Assembly: GCF_032854445.1 (NCBI RefSeq)
Contig: NC_088300.1
Location: forward strand, 58,254,984 to 58,318,983
Direction of reading: 5' to 3'
From: Liolophura sinensis
Taxonomy: Eukaryota > Mollusca > Polyplacophora > Chitonida > Chitonidae
Length of the DNA: 64,000 bases
A program made the translations under genes and the position numbers. This document shows, in pieces, positions 33,812 to 47,139 of the stretch. Each line of letters begins with the position of its first letter. Within the stretch, counting starts at the first letter, position 1. The notes beneath the pieces are model-generated. The model did not search any database and was not told where the DNA came from. It saw only the letters and a program-made list of their open reading frames with translations.

Positions 33812-36800
33812 CTGAAATATTAGAAATGAACCATCAGGATCTTCATATTTCATGACGTCTTAATGGACATAAAATTTTCAAATAAGTTTCGGTTTAAGCA
33901 TGTTTACGATCGAAACCCCAGTACACGACACGGCCGGCTTTTCTGTTGGTGCTTGGGTCCTGCTTTATCCCGGACCAGGTGATTGCCAGGCTATAATCCT
34001 CGTCTTCTGTTCAGGTGAACTTGTGCTTGCGGACTGAAAAGCCCACACACTGTCACCCTCATCTTAATACCGGTCCTTCCAAGGGGTGGGGAGTCCGGCA
34101 CCTCCCAGGGACAACACGAGTGAGGGCAACAGACGTCCCGTCGGTGGAAAACAATCAGGCCCCACCCCAGGCGGTTTTATCAAAGCTCTCACCTAGTTAA
34201 CACTTGGTGCATCCCTCGGTTCCTTTGTAAGGCTTATTTGCTCAGGGCTTCTTGAAATGCTATAAGCGTTGGACAAGTACCAGCTAAGGTAGACTTGTCT
34301 AGGCACCAGAAGCCTTCTTCCAAATGCTAAGCAATGTCTTGGTCCAAGACAAATAGCTTTTCACAGGTTTAAGTGGCCGTCATTGTTGAGAAGCTTTTAA
34401 ACTCTGTATACTTTATTTGTCTGAGGGCATTTGTATGCTGGCTGATAAGTGTGTCTGTACTTAAACAGTGATAAATCCTGAAGGTACATCTTAAGAAAGT
34501 TCAAGCGTTAATAACAAATAGATGTCAAATTCTGGTCTTTGTTCTGTACGTCGGATTTCGTTCTCTTCATTACCGACTCTTTATCCATCCCCTTATAAGG
34601 CATTCTGGAGTTATCCACGCCCTCAAAAGTGAATATTGTGAGATGGCTTTCATTTAACTTGGGGGTATTAAGAAGATCATGTTAATCCGCTACCGATCGA
34701 CAAATAATTGCAGTATTTGTACGCATACAGCCACAATACGCGATATAGATCTGGATTAGTATGTGGATAGATGTGTCATCAGAAAACAGCTGATAGACGC
34801 ACTACCTTTCAACCGCACTTAGAATGAAAGGGTATATAAGTACTTATTCCATCTTCACAATGTTAAGAAACATTATATATGGGTGCGGCGTTCTCCCATG
34901 GCATGATATGTATTTTTATAAGTATAAGGCGTACAACAGCGAACGATATTCGTCTTTTTTAAAAAGTTCGTTTAAAAAAAAAACAACATTTTTATCATTA
35001 AATTTTTCAAAAGCATTTTCCTGAATTGAATCGGCAACCATTGATTCATCTTGTTATCTTTCATAACCTTAATTCTCTCGAGTAGTTTCGTCTGTTTTCA
35101 TTTAAAATGGGCTTTGTATACATAATCAGTCGTTTTACGATAATGTCCCAATATTTCAAATGAACTGTGTCGGGGTTTTGTTTTTTATTATGATCACAGT
35201 TAGCAAAACTCCCACCCAGGTATTCAGTGTTAGCCCTGGGTGAGAAATGTCATTTCTAGCTATAGTGTCAGTTTCGCCCGCACGTGAGTGCCAGTGAGTC
35301 GTGGCACGGTAAGACAATGAGCCTCAAATGACCCTATTGTTGTCCCGTTGTTGTCCCATTGTTGGCGTGTCAGACCTCCCTTATCCTCTTCTACACCCCA
35401 GTAGCCAAAGTTTTTTCTACACCTTTTCCCGCAAACACTTCCGTCCGTTAAGAAAATGTTGTTAAGATTCACAGCATTTTATCTCCAGTTCTCACTTTCC
35501 TGAGATGACATGTTTGTTAAAACACTAAATGTGAGCTAAAAGCCTAGGTTTGACAATTTCCAATGGTTCATAAAGAGGAAAGGCGGGAAACAAAGCTAAA
35601 ATTAATCCAAGACGGAACTCGTCTTGGAATGTAATTAAAACTTGCATCTGCTCGAGATTCGCCAAGCCCAAATATGTTAACAACACCTTTATTATACTGA
35701 AAAGGCTTATTATTAATCATGCAATTCCATTTTATTCGAAAAATTAATTGCCTATTCAAATGTCACATAAGGGTTATCGGAATAAATCATTAAAAAAAGG
35801 CAATGTATTTTTCGCTATCAATTTGAGAATCTTATTTATAATGGCAATTGGTGTACAGTTATCGTGTGTTTAACCCTGTAATCCTTGCGCATGACACATA
35901 CGTATACTTAACTTGAAATGTTGATCTAATACTTGGCAATATCAACCGAGCTAATGAATATGTTTTCACAATTTAAACAATATTTTGATAAGCGCTGATA
36001 CGAGATCACAAGAATGTGTATGTTCAAGAGAATTATACATTATAAGAATATATAGGGCAGATATGTCATACCATATCCTGCTATGAAAACAACCCACGTA
36101 AATTCCAAGACTACAAGTCCACATCGCGTCAGATGTCAAACAGAGTCTGTGTTTCTGTTCATTTTAAGAAGGTCTTGAAGATGTTATAGAAAGACTGCAA
36201 GGTGTAATAGTTACGCTCTGCAACCTGTCAAAACTTGGTGGACCATGGCGCTCTTGACACGTAAAACTAAGTGTCGACAAGTTTGTTAGAAAAGCAAAAC
36301 GTAAGAAAACTTCGACAAAATTTAGTCTTTGTTGATACTTAATCGACAGATGTCAGGAAAAAGCAAAATAGAATTTGAAGTCAGATATGGATTTATGAGA
36401 ACACATTTGAGACAATGATTACCAGCAGGCGTTGTCTGTTGATATCATATGCGGTATATAAAACGTTTTCAGTGTGAAACGCTGGAGGACCCAGGAATTA
36501 TTCTTTAACGCATAGGGAGAATTCGCTCGTGTAAGAATGAATGAGTATGACTTAACGCCACATTGCCAATTGTTTAGGTCTTTCGTGGCTAACCCAAGTG
36601 TAAGAAACACGGTATAGGGTGTATATATACTAGCCGCCGTTACATTTATAACTGAACAAGAAGACCCAGCTTTATGAGTATTCTTGCCACAGACAAATTC
36701 TTAAAGAGGTTTTATTACAAACCATAAAACGTTACAAAAGCTCAATAAACTAAAAGAGATTTACCTTGACAGTGGATGTTATCGTGACGTCAGATTATAT

Positions 36801-37839
36801 AGTCTTCATGTGAACTTCCTTCAGTATAAACTGGAACTATAAAGCCGTAAAGTGTGGTACGCTGGCCGGAATACTTTTTTTAAAGATCTTATCTTCACGT
36901 TAAAACCGTTATAGGCAGATGACATACTTTAATTTCGTTTCGTCAGGTCTTATATATTGGCTTGCCATCTTCTTGTAATCCGCTTCACTGTTTGAGTTCC
37001 AAGCTGACTTTGTGTCAGATAGGAAACAGTCTTGACTTGGAGAATTACTCCTGTATAGGATTATTATGATTGTCTATTGTTCGATACTCACTGTACAAAG
37101 ACAGGACCTCTAGAAGGTGTGTCTCTTTGAATGGCCAGCCCATTATACTTGGGTAATACCTCTCATAAGCCTTAGATCATTGCTCAAACACGTCTGAGGA
37201 CGAACGCAGAGTCCTTTAATAACTGCAGGTCAAAATTTAACTCAATGTCTGGATGTAGACATCATTTCGGATATACTCTGATCGCTCAATCATGACGCCT
37301 ATATAATGACTCAAATTTCAGAAATTCGGAAATGATATATAGTAAAACATGTCAGTTAGCGGGTTTTATGATTATATATACAGGATTTAAACAACAACGA
37401 ATGATTACCTCTATATTTTGTTGCAATCAAAATCAAGCTTACATGCAAATATCACATTCCACAGATTCAAAATGAATTTAATTTTAGTCACTTGTCAGTT
37501 TTCAGTCAAGCGAAGAAAAAACCAAAATACCGAGGAAAGAAGCCTACTGTATATTCTTGGTTCGAAGTCAGAGTGCCAAAATAATACGATATATATGTAC
37601 ACGCATTATTCTGTCTACATATAGATGATAACAGTGTATAGCAAGTACATGTAAAACATATTGTAAAACAACTTAATTATTAAGAGTAATAATTACTATT
37701 TTAGCACTTGGTCTGGATTTGAACCAAGGATAAGTTTGTATTTATACATATCTTAATATACAAAGGATAAAGATTAAAATTTTAATTGTATATTCACTTG
37801 TTTGACAAAGACTTAGGCTGTACATCGAAACGTTGCGTA
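33812..37839. other. Non-coding stretch, intron or upstream region of CDC25
   Basis: No exon with convincing splice sites and frame was found on either strand. The missing CDC25 N-terminal exons may lie here or further right. Confidence 0.4.
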
Positions 37840-38200
37840 CCGGCCCGGATAGCACAATTGGTAGAGCGTCCGCTTCGGGACCGGTAGATCCAGGATCAAT
37901 CCTTAGGAGTCACACCTAAGACTTTAAAAGAGGAAGCAACTTCCTCGCTTGGCGTTCAGCATGCGTTCAACATGAAGGGGATAGTGCCCGTATCAGTATA
38001 ATGGCGGGGCGGCTTACTTTCCTTCGGTAAGTCGTCTCAGTGAAGCAGCACTAAATAAAAGAACGGTGGAAATCCGTCCTGCAACAAGGAGGCACATTAC
38101 ACGTACATGCACCCTAAGGATTCCTTCGTCGTCATATGACTGAAAAATTGTTGCGTACGTTAAACGTTAAACCCCAAGCACTCATTCACTCGAAACGTTG
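37840..38200 (+). repeat. tRNA-derived SINE, family A, full length
   Basis: The head GGATAGCACAATTGGTAGAG and CAGGATCAATCC give A- and B-box-like promoter elements. The body includes GGAAATCCGTCCTGCAACAA and GGATTCCTTCGTCGTCATAT, shared with the copy at 5064-5405. Good pairwise identity suggests fairly recent activity. Confidence 0.85.
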
Positions 38201-38404
38201 CAAATTAATAAATCAGAAGTTGATCATAATCCATATACAACCCTCTCAAAATTAATCAAACAGATCAAATTAATCAAATGTCCTCTCATTTTCATTATAT
38301 AATGATGGTCAATTTCTTTGCTTGCATGACAATACGAATTCGTATGAATTAAAACCTGTTTTCGTACATGCGTGTTAAGATATAGTCTTGTCAATATAAA
38401 ATAT

Positions 38405-38650
38405 TTTATGAGTCCTCCGTGGCCAAGGTAATTAGCGTGCCAGCGCGCGTGGCAATAACCCAAGAGCTTCTCACCAGTGCGCTCATGTTGGCTTCCTCTC
38501 CGACCATACGTGGGAAGATCTGGCAACCTGTGAATGGCCGTGGGTTACTCCCGGCTTTGCCCGGTTTCCTCCCACCATAATTCCGACTGCCGTAGCATTA
38601 GTGAAATATTCTTCAGTACGGCGTAAAACATAAACCAAATAACTAAATAA
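38405..38650 (+). repeat. tRNA-headed SINE, family B, best full-length copy
   Basis: The head GTCCTCCGTGGCCAAGGTAA then TTAGCGTGCCAGCGCGCGTG, followed by the body with CGACCATACGTGGGAAGATC and CCCGGTTTCCTCCCACCATA, and the tail GTACGGCGTAAAACATAAAC with AAATAAC. This copy fixes the orientation of the other partial copies in the window. Confidence 0.88.
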
Positions 38651-38772
38651 CAAACTAAATAAATGAAATATATTATAACATAATAAATCCAGGCGGTATA
38701 TCAGACTTTCACATGCATGATGGACATTCCTGGTCAGGTATTGGCAAAAGTAATTTACAAAACAATACTCAC

Positions 38773-38808
38773 TGTCTTAAAATGGTGGTTTTCAATAACG
38801 GTAAGTCA
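38773..38808 (-). CDS. CDC25: Possible additional 5' exon of CDC25
   Basis: A 36-nt segment is flanked by a good acceptor (CATTTTTTCAG) and donor (GTGAGT) on the minus strand. In the phase required by the exon at 33811 it is open and would encode DLPLLKTTILR. It has no start codon. The 5-kb intron and tiny size make this tentative. Confidence 0.3.
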
Positions 38809-38809
38809 C

Positions 38810-40600
38810 TGAAAAAATGTACTGAAGCGGGCACGTGCATTCAATCCTTTGTCCCAGATTCAATGTAGACAACTGTTCAGGCGTTCACGTGGCTATATAA
38901 ATGGGCTATATACGGCTGTGGACATCAAAGACCCTGCAACCAATTTAGTCACCTTATCTACGTACATACCCATCGCTAATGCAAAATAAATCTTTTGAAA
39001 GGGGTATATAATAGACCCACTTCTCGATATCGGTTATTTCCTTTCCACTTACAGTGATTCTTACAAAATTAGGATAATATTTTGGACTTTTTCAGTTTTT
39101 TCTCTGTTTCATAAAATGGGATTGGGAGGGATCGTCAGTTGAAGCGACTAATACAGTTTTGATCCAGAATTGAAGAATATGCTTGCATATACTAGGCCTA
39201 TCACCGGAGAGAAGGAGGGATTATACATACATATATTCATTTATTTTGATTGTTAATCTGCAACGACATAGTCCAGAAACTTTCTTAGGAAACTGATTCA
39301 CTGGTTAAACCACTGAACTTTGATATGTTACTGGTGGACTTTTTAGTCTTCATGTGAGATAAAGGCGCATCCAGAGTGGAAGACAAGTGGTGTTTACTGG
39401 ATGTATGATAAACTCTCCCTCAAGCAGTGTCAATCGCGACCGCTTATTGTTCTCAGCGTTGATCCTTCCACGAGATAATAAGAAGATAATTGTACTTTTT
39501 TGTATAGAGCAAATAACAACAGAACAGAGTTGCTTGAGTAAACATATTCCAGTACTATGAAATCTTAAACTATACATGAATTATATGCATGCATTTAAAC
39601 AGCATACCCCGTCCCGCATATTTTATGATCTATGGCGGGAAACGCAAACTATAACGTGAATGTTCATATCGTACGCCTAAATATATAAGCTGACAATTAA
39701 GGCGCCTCGGAAGCTTTGGACTTTAACTGGCCTACTCTTCCACATTTATGTCTTAAATAATTCACGTCCGAATTGAGTGTTGGGTTAATCACATTTGCAA
39801 TGTGTATAGGGCCTTACAAACCCGTTTTTCGCTCATATAAGGAAATCTTCGCATTCCTGTTTACTAGTAGTCATATCCGGTGTTTGAAGGGTTCAATGCA
39901 TGGAATCGAGTTTTGATCGTGCTCTCTATATCCCAATTTTCTAAAACCCTCAATACATGGCATGGGGTGTAACTGGATTCAACGAGTCTAACAAACAATA
40001 TTTGTCAGAAAACTGTAGGTTCCAATTAGATATAGCCATGGGAATGTGGTTGTTAAAAATAACAGGCCCTGCAGCAGAAATGTAAAAATGATAGGGCCTA
40101 TATGAACTTTGCTGGTGCATAATTAAAAAAAAAATACCTTACCTATATTTATTAATTTGATGTTGTTGTTTATCTCAGCAAAACCCCCAAACACGATAGC
40201 ATTGGGCCTGAACCTAGAGCATCCTAGCGATTGAAAATGCCTAGAAAATACAGACCCACTGCCCACGACGGGTTCTTTCTACACGTGAGTCTGTTTTGTT
40301 CTCTGTACTGTAAACCTTTAATTATATTGTATTCCTGCATAATCCGGGAGTTTGCATTTGGACTAAGCATTCCGGAGGTCTGGTCTTTGCATTGTTTTAA
40401 TGTGATTGTATGTTAAATGTGATGACAGAAGAGCATTTTAAGTATATCTAGACAAGTAATGTCTAATAAATTGCAGTTAACATCAATGCATTTTTTAACC
40501 TAATTGTGCTTAACCTACTAGGGAGCGTGTAAATTGCTACTATTCACGCATTTACAAGAACAGTTAGAATAAACCCCTGACTGAGGTAAATTGACTAGAG
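38810..40600. other. Non-coding stretch between CDC25 and BET1L
   Basis: No supported exon. It could contain the unseen first exon(s) of CDC25, transcribed leftward, and 5'UTR sequence of BET1L, transcribed rightward, making a divergent arrangement. Confidence 0.4.
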
Positions 40601-40690
40601 GCCGTATTTCACCGGTTTAGCGTGACAATTTGCCAGCTATCATATTGTCGTCGCTACTCTGTGGTGTACGTCTTTATTTATATTGAATAA
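40600..40690. repeat. Dispersed repeat piece (third copy)
   Basis: GCGTGACAATTTGCCAGCTA and TTGTCGTCGCTACTCTG match, with substitutions, the sequences near 5660-5740 and 10630-10690. Element class unknown. Confidence 0.5.
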
Positions 40691-40967
40691 CACTTTAAAA
40701 GGCGTAAATGTATTTTTTTTAGTGATAAGTCATAGACATATTGACACCTTAATATGCATAAAATGGTACAGGCCTACCTTATTGTATTATTGAATCAGCT
40801 GGTCTCTAGTATTGAAGAGTGAGATTTTTTTTTTTTTTTTGGACTCACTATAAAGGTACGAGTCAACCACTGCAGGATCCGTATTTCGGTTTTTATTTGT
40901 GAGTGACAGTGTCTGGTTTTGTATCTACCCGTGAGGATTTCCCCTTAATGACGTCATCATTGACAGC

Positions 40968-43900
40968 ATGGCAAACTTCCGAAATGGTAAGAATCTCTAG
41001 GCTGGTTGTGTAGTTTAAACTTACTTAAGTTGACATGTTTATCCCAACACGATTACCTTACCCTGTGCTCGATAGCCGGTGTCAGTCTCTTCATAGAAAA
41101 TACCACAATCAGAGCATGAATTGTGATGAAAATACTGGACGCTTATCCAGCTGTCATTTTCTGACTTGGCCACTGACACATTTTTAGCAAAAATGTCAGT
41201 GGCAATCACAGCGTAGTGAAATCATTCTTCAGATGTTTGCCAGCTACACATACTAATGATAGCTCCCCTTTATTGACTGATATGTAACTTTGAGTTGTTA
41301 TAGTACACATGATAACGCAAAACATTGTATTAACAGTTTACAGAAAGCACCAACATATATTGTGTACGTTACTATTCCACGTAACACAAGACAAAATGCC
41401 TCCACCTTCGACCCATACAATTGTTTAATTCATTTAATTTTAATTGAGACCTGTACATGAAGCATATTTTTGTACCTATGCAGACATGTAAATTAACATA
41501 CCGTTACCGGTATAGTGTGGTAATTGTAGCGCGATCCCAAGCTCGTCAGGGGGTGCACCAGTTTGTTTTGTTAAATGGCCGAAAGCAGACCCCCAAGATA
41601 CCCAGTGGTAGGACCCCTTTCCACCACATTTTTCTGTGTTAGTACATCCCCAATAACACCAAGTATATGGAATTTATATGCCTCCAGAAGCAATTGAGCT
41701 TTCAAGTTAAGAAATATTTGACAACTGATTATACGTGAAGAGATTATGGCATTTGCTTACACGGTATACTGTGACATTACAGAATAGATAATTATAATTA
41801 TTTAGGTAAAATAATTGACAAATATGACAAACAGCACTTTCTTTTAGAGCAAATGTTCACGGGGTAAATTCACAGAAGAATGACTGAATTTTCAGTTAAA
41901 AATGAAAACTTCCACATACTTGATAAGTAATTAGCTTTTATTCGTTACATATTAACCAAAGCAGAAGTATTTTTTTTTAAATACTATAATTCTTCTTTTA
42001 GTATGATAAAATTGTGTCTATTTACTTTCCAGAGAACCATTAATGGGATATTTTAGGCCTTGTTCTAACCCCCAAAAAAGAGAGGTCATTTTTTGCTATT
42101 TTCAATTACGCTTTATGGGTGGCATGCATTCCAGGTGGTTGTGTGCAAATTCATCTCCTTTGCTGAATTATGAACAATGTATTTTTGAAATACACATATA
42201 CTGAGCTTTCCAGAAATATGTAGTTTGTTGTGGTTTCAATGTATTTTAAAATCATTTGAGTAGGCTAGTAATAGCACAATTAATTACATGTGTAGCTGTC
42301 TGTTCTGGCAGTGTGATAGGAGTCATATTTGTACAGGTGACCTTACACTTTCGTTCTATCTCCTGTTTTCCTTCTGCTTTGTCATGCTGTATGATTACCT
42401 GTGTGGTCATGTATTTGTAGGACGAGATGGGCGGTCAGAAGAAATGCTGGACAACGAAAACCAGCACAGAGTGGATGGCTTGTCTGGAAAAGTGTCCAGG
42501 TTAAAAGAGGTTTGTTAACTTGTCTAGGTCTGGTTACTGCAAAGTATGATCCATGTACTCCGTATAGGGATATGGTAAAATGGTATGAGATGTGTACTGT
42601 CTCACAGATCCATCACAGATTCAATAATTTTGTACATAAACTGATTAAAATTAACACATGAAAATAAGAATGTACGTGTAAGAACCATTATGGAGTTAGT
42701 CAAGACATTTACATCTATAGTCCTAATTCGGTCAGAAACTTGCGGAAGTCATAGATCTCCTCCAGGCCCTATCTGCATGCTTTCCTTTTACCATAATGCT
42801 GGCCACCGCCGTACAAGTGAAATAATCTTGATTATTATACACTTTCCGTGTTTATATTGCATGTCATCATTAGGAACGTGACATTTTCATGGCATCATTT
42901 GATAACACAACAAATTTTCTCTCTCTCTACATATTCTGCCACATTCATAAAAAATTACTTCGAGCTTCACAAACTTAAATGTTTTGTCAAATGTTCGTTT
43001 TCATAGTTTAAAGTTTGCTTCCTTGTTGAATTAGTTGATGTATGGTGTATAAATAGGTTATTGACTGAACACAAGCTGGTGTGGACTTGTTCTCTTTTTG
43101 TACGGTGCTGAAGCGGGAACTCACTCAAAAATAGAAGAAAAAATAGAAGAAAGTCCACATCAACTTGTATTAATTCATTAACCTATAAGTACGGCATTAA
43201 GTACCAATGAAATAAATGAATTGTCTAAACTGTTTGTCCATTTTATTATTTGAAATGTGATTTGAACATTTTGTGTATGCCTTACTCATAAGTAGAAGCT
43301 TTGCTGGTACTGAGGCATTCTGATTATTGGTTTTACTGTGTTATAAGTGAAATACCTCTAAAATACTGAATGTAATCAAAAGACATTAAGTTTATTTACA
43401 GTTTATCTACTTACTTAATGATAAGGCAATGTGATGGCTGAGTGGCCTAATGTGCCCTCCTCAATCCACTAGGAGCATTTGATAACTGAAGCTGTATGTT
43501 TGAATCCAAGTCCTGTTGGTTTGCTCCGGAAATGTCTCATCAGGAGGTTTGTCTGGTTTTCTGACAAAGTTTGATGGTTTTCTGCCGGCTTTGTTCAGTT
43601 TCTTCCACCCAGAAATGTGACCACTGTTATATGACCGAAATAATGTGTTAAAAACCCACCAGCCTTTCAAGTGATATTGTGTTAATGATATTTATTTCCT
43701 TTATGCAGATAGCATTTGACATAGAACTGGAGGCCAAAGATCAGAACAGATACATAGACGATGTTGTAAGTTGTCATTTTCTCCTTCTTGGTGTACAACA
43801 GGGATAGGATACAGGTATATGCAAAAACCTTGTCATATTTGGGGGAAATTGATGCAAGTAACAGGAAGCAAGTATCACATAAAACACACTGTGAATTAAT

Positions 43901-46414
43901 GCAATGAGGATGTGCCAGAATGATTTCTGAACATATGCTTTTGGAGACAGGTTGATTTATTGGTGTAAACTGTGGGTAACAGATTCATTATGGTAGTGAA
44001 GAGAAAAGTTTGTGAGAGAGGTTACATGTACTACTCATGAAGTGTTTGGAATTGACTAGTGGAGTCAGGGCTTAGGGGAGAAATAGACTGAGGGATATCT
44101 ACAGATGTGGACCCAGTTGAGCATCACCAGTATTATTAATTAAGGTTAAAGCCTGGCTTAATTTTAAACAACCAGCCTTTTTGTGCAAAAAAATGGTCTC
44201 TGATAGAAACTGGTGTGGGAGACATAATGTGTAGTGGACAGTAGGACTTGTGAAATAAATTGACTAAAGGACAAAAGACATGAAGGGATCGTACTAATGA
44301 GCATGGGGAGAAAGGAGCTGATGGACATAGGGCCATAGAAGAAAGAGATTGATAAACATAGGGAGGGAAACTGAAAGAAAACACGGGATTAGAGAAAGAA
44401 ACACACCCATGGCTGTCATTATCTGTAACAGCAACAACAAAGAGTAAGTTTCTAATCCAGGTGTTTAAATTTAGTTATTTATATATTAGTTTTTATTAAT
44501 TTATTTACTTTTATGATAATTTATTAATTTATTTTAATAACTCTTTATTTATGTATGGAAATTCAACATACACTAATGCTGTTTTAGGGATTCATATTAA
44601 GGAAACATAATAGTACTTATGACTGGTTGTAGTCGTCAAGCCCTACAACCTCTTCGAGTGCAGGGGTCAGACCGTGGTACGTGTACGAATGAGAATCGCT
44701 GTCTCAGTGCACATATAATTGAGAACAGACTTAACTTCATAAAATAGGGAACAAAGGAATTTACTGGACGGTTAAAGCAGATGGTTTGAGAGCAGGTACG
44801 GGTCCAGATATAGTTCACTTATTTCATTTTTTTTATTATCATGGGCAAAGGATTAGGGAGAGAAACTGACAGATGGACAAAGACACTTGCGGAAACATAT
44901 AAACAAAATGGTTAGGGAGAAAAACTGACAGATGGACAAAAGGAGTAGAGAGAGAAACTGACACGTGGACAAAGGATTAGGGAGAGAAACTATCAAATGG
45001 ACAAAAGACTAGGGAGACAAACTGACAGATGGACAAAAGGAATAGAGAGACAAACTGACAGATGGACAAAAGGATTAGGGAGAGAAACTATCAAATGGAC
45101 AAAAGACTAGGGAGACAAACTGACAGATGGACAAAAGGATTAGGGAGAGAAACTATCAAATGGACAAAAGACTAGGGAGACAAACTGACAGATGGACAAA
45201 AGGATTAGGGAGAGAAACTATCAAATGGACAAAAGACTAGGGAGACAAACTGACAGATGGACAAAAGGAATAGAGAGAGAAACTGACATGTGGACAAAGG
45301 GTTAGGGAGAGAAACTATCAAATGGACAAAAGACTAGGGAGACAAACTGACAGATGGACAAAAGGATTAGGGAGAGAAACTATCAAATGGACAAAAGACT
45401 AGGGAGACAAACTGACAGATGGACAAAAGGATTAGGGAGAGAGTGATTATAATATTATTTAATGCCCCAAATAGTATCCAACTCATCAGTATTTAACGTG
45501 CTTGCTGATTATGTGCATACATATCGTCACCGAATGACAAAAAAGTTTCGGCTGAGCTCAGTGTTTCTGGTAATAGCGTAAATGCACATCGGGCAATTAC
45601 AGCACGCTTTGATGGGCTTTAAGTGGTTAGGTTATTATGCCCGGTGTCTTCTGACATTGTGCCAGATTGCTTCAAGCAAGGTATCGGTGTGATATGACCG
45701 AGATTATGTTGAAAGCGAGATTAAGCCCCTACTCTGACGTTCAGCAAGAAGCTCATCATCTTATCATTCCGTTGGACTTACATCTGATATGCCGTAACTG
45801 TTACTTTATGAACAGATGATTTACTATCTCGGGTTCAGTTATTTGTATGTTAGAGGTCCTTTAAAATGACCTGGGAGTTTGGAGACTCACTCATTAGTTG
45901 GTTGTCAAGTCCTGTATCAGGTGTTTGGATTGGCCAATAACCCATTCGTCACGGTTTCTGTAAAGGAGCGGGCCACTAAAAGTCATAATTCAGCAGTAAA
46001 CCAAACATCCCACTATTGATAGGATGAGTTCAAGCTTGATGGTTTCATCGCGCCTCATTTGACGATAATAGGGTTTGTTAACCTGTAATGAAGTTCAGAT
46101 ATTTAATCAGCTAAAAAGACGCGTCCTGTTACTCCCATTACTGTAAATTAGCCTGGTGAAACAAAACAAAAAAGGCTTCTACTTAATCTTGGAAACTTAA
46201 TTTTTGTCATGAAATTCGCTCATTATTCATTGTGATTTACTTTCAGCATGGCGAGTTTGATTCTTCACACGGTCTTTTGTCTGGAAGTGTTGGTCGCCTA
46301 TCAAACATGCTCGGTACTGGAAGGAACAATCGCAGACTTATGTGTTACATTATTGTTGGCTTTGTCGGACTTTTCTTCGTTGCTTATTTTGTGGCATCAC
46401 GAGTGACGGCATGA
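40968..46414 (+). CDS. BET1L: BET1-like Golgi Qc-SNARE (GS15 type), complete in four exons
   Basis: Exons 40968-40986, 42421-42509, 43709-43765 and 46247-46414 join in frame with GTAAGA, GTTTGT and GTAAGT donors and AG acceptors, giving 110 residues; human BET1L has 111. The product should act as the Qc-SNARE in retrograde transport at the Golgi, pairing with syntaxin-5, GOSR1 and Ykt6 (known for the family). The SNARE helix starts about residue 12 with EEMLDNENQHRVDGLSGKV, followed by ELEAKDQNRYIDDV. The zero-layer glutamine is Q48. Linker LLSGSVGRLSNML and TM anchor 86-105 (LMCYIIVGFVGLFFVAYFVA) end in the short luminal tail SRVTA. The start, MANFRNG in exon 1, rests on a good donor and phase 1 agreement. 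LLSGSV and RNNRRLMC favour BET1L over BET1. Confidence 0.92.
42760..42835 (+). repeat. Family B SINE 3' fragment, BET1L intron 2
   Basis: TTTACCATAATGCTGGCCAC, CGCCGTACAAGTGAAATAAT and CTTGATTA match the SINE 3' end. Head and tail are missing. Confidence 0.7.
43430..43665 (+). repeat. Family B SINE, old diverged copy, BET1L intron 2
   Basis: GGCTGAGTGGCCTAATGTGC, TTTGAATCCAAGTCCTGTTG, TTTCTTCCACCCAGAAATGT and CGAAATAATGTGTTAAAAAC follow the SINE order with many substitutions. It ends about 40 bp before exon 3. Confidence 0.6.
44860..45441 (+). repeat. Minisatellite, ~32-bp unit with 65-bp higher-order period, BET1L intron 3
   Basis: Alternating variants GGGAGAGAAACTATCAAATG and GGGAGACAAACTGACAGATG, each followed by GACAAAAG, form a 65-bp dimer. 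It repeats almost perfectly around 45026, 45091, 45156 and 45221, flanked by less ordered monomers. The dimer homogeneity shows recent amplification by unequal exchange or slippage. Confidence 0.93.
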
Positions 46415-46942
46415 GGATACGAGTCTCAGTCGGATATTGTACATACCATTGTATTTATGATCACACCATGAAAGCTGCTTGTATTATTCTATGCGAAGAT
46501 AAACTTGGGCTTCCAGAGTTCTGTACACGTAACGCCATTTACAGAAGACTTGGTCTGTTTTCTGTTCTGGTATAGGCATTATGTAAAGTGAATTGCGGGG
46601 TTCCATGCTAAGCCTTGAGCCAGTCATATGTGTGCACAGATAAATTTCCATGGGAAAAAAGTTTTGTACATGGGCTAACAGTCAGGGGAATCTGCGCTCA
46701 GTTGTTCAAAAGACAACTACTAGAACAATACTGGTATTGAGGTTTAAGCCTTACTTAATTTTCAACATACACTTTTTGACATTCGGTCCATGGTTTGTAA
46801 ATACTGATGGAAATGATGAACGGGTCATGTCTACATGACAAATTTTGGGTAGCGCGTTATGTAGAAACTCTCTAATCTCAGTTCTTTGTGACATGGCCTC
46901 ATCTTTCGCATTGCCGTCATTATTTCTTATGGTATATATCAG

Positions 46943-46948
46943 AATAAA
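46943..46948 (+). terminator. Poly(A) signal candidate AATAAA for BET1L
   Basis: AATAAA about 530 bp after the BET1L stop. No closer canonical hexamer was noticed. Confidence 0.4.
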
Positions 46949-47139
46949 GATGGTTTTATATCGTACTTTTGATTATAACACCTTCATTTCTGCTGTAGTT
47001 ATAATGGTCGAACTTGGATTAAGTCGCTGGAAATTTAGAATTTTAGCGAAAGCGTTAAAATGAATGAAATTTGCCAAATTTTTACAGGCACATGTTTTAT
47101 ACTAGTACCTGTATCACTCGTGCTACAGTAACGTAGAGA

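Noticed and set aside
37840-37920. Possible functional tRNA gene
   Set aside because: Pol III box-like sequences are present, but the cloverleaf is imperfect and the sequence continues into a SINE body repeated elsewhere in the window.
44860-45441. Possible CRISPR-like array
   Set aside because: Units are contiguous with no unique spacers, and the genome is animal; it is a minisatellite.
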